The position numbers and the translations under genes were made by a program. Positions 5,674-5,918 of a DNA stretch of 5,918 nt are shown here, one piece after another (positions within the stretch are counted from its first letter, which is position 1; each line of letters begins with the position of its first letter). The DNA comes from Acidimicrobiaceae bacterium. GTDB lineage: Bacteria; Actinomycetota; Acidimicrobiia; Acidimicrobiales; MedAcidi-G1. Where the stretch lies: positions 46,795-52,712 of the forward strand of contig PATJ01000022.1 in assembly GCA_002713545.1 (NCBI GenBank), in the 5' to 3' direction. The notes beneath the pieces were generated by a model that saw nothing but the letters and a program-made list of their open reading frames with translations, searched no databases and was not told where the DNA came from.

Positions 5674-5918
5674 GTGCCTTTAGTTCCTGTTAATCCCAGT
5701 GAAATAGCTTTTCCCGCCGCAAATTACGAGCATGCAGTATTAGCTGAAGGCGCTTCAAGGATTTTGCATACTTCTGGGATTGTTCCTGTAAAACCAGATG
5801 GGACTGTCCCAGACGATATTCGTGATCAAGCAGAAGTCATCTGGCAAAACATGACGGAAATCCTTAAAGAGGCATCCATGGAGATAACTGATATCACTTT
5901 AGTAACTACATATGTAGT
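5674..5918 (+). CDS. RidA (YjgF/YER057c/UK114) family protein, C-terminus cut by window edge
   Basis: A reading frame from GTG at 5674 stays open to the edge, giving 81 complete codons of an expected 125 or so. It shows the RidA pattern: an N-terminal strand ending in the ANYEHAVLAEG block (with a Tyr18 equivalent to the conserved Tyr of the substrate pocket), the ILHTSGIVPVKPDGTVPDD core, the DQAEVIWQNMTEILKEA helix, and DITLVTTYVV. The pocket arginine of true imine deaminases lies outside the window, so deaminase activity cannot be judged. RidA proteins hydrolyse reactive enamine/imine intermediates in the cytoplasm; RutC of pyrimidine breakdown belongs to the same family. In-frame TAG at 5653 limits the start; no ATG lies between, so GTG is chosen, and with no Shine-Dalgarno the transcript may be leaderless. 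Its position opposite the flavin monooxygenase suggests a shared pathway. Confidence 0.88.
   Translation, partial: MPLVPVNPSEIAFPAANYEHAVLAEGASRILHTSGIVPVKPDGTVPDDIRDQAEVIWQNMTEILKEASMEITDITLVTTYV

Overview
The window is compact bacterial DNA of moderate GC content (mid-40s % by eye). It carries six protein genes and no RNA gene, insertion sequence or CRISPR array that I can see. The gene families (luciferase-like flavin monooxygenase, ATZ/TRZ amidohydrolase, RidA, molybdenum hydroxylase, MhuD-like monooxygenase) and the very short intergenic gaps would suit an uncultured free-living bacterium, for example a marine actinobacterium or a SAR202-type Chloroflexota. That assignment is a guess from gene content; no phylogenetic marker is present.

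Layout: (1) Bases 1-2761, minus strand, hold a two-gene operon. A short FAD subunit of the molybdenum-hydroxylase family (2021-2761) overlaps by one base (TAATG) the start of a large subunit that runs off the left edge. The large subunit has an N-terminal ferredoxin-like domain fused to the molybdopterin-binding domain. (2) After a 135-base divergent gap, a small plus-strand gene (2897-3229) encodes an IsdG/MhuD-type ABM-fold monooxygenase. (3) Only 12 bases further, and converging on it, lies the end of a second minus-strand operon, 3242-5631: a luciferase-like flavin-dependent oxidoreductase followed, again with a TAATG overlap, by a metal-dependent amidohydrolase/deaminase. (4) Divergent from that operon, across a 42-base gap, a plus-strand RidA-family gene starts at about 5674 and runs off the right edge.

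The most striking observation is in the large molybdenum-hydroxylase subunit. Its N-terminal domain keeps the sequence framework of the two-[2Fe-2S] domain, but all eight cluster-binding cysteines are replaced (Ser, Thr, Ser, Glu, Ser, Ser, Asp, Glu), while the reading frame and the visible molybdopterin motifs are intact. Together with the short FAD subunit this resembles the XdhD/YgfM pair of E. coli rather than ordinary xanthine dehydrogenase. As I recall it, E. coli XdhD has a similarly cysteine-poor N-terminus, so this may be an under-described subfamily rather than a unique case.

The genes together suggest oxidative and hydrolytic breakdown of a nitrogen heterocycle (purine-, pterin- or pyrimidine-like): hydroxylation by the molybdenum enzyme, oxygenation by the flavin enzyme, deamination or hydrolysis by the amidohydrolase, and clearance of reactive imine/enamine products by RidA. 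The substrate cannot be read from the sequence.
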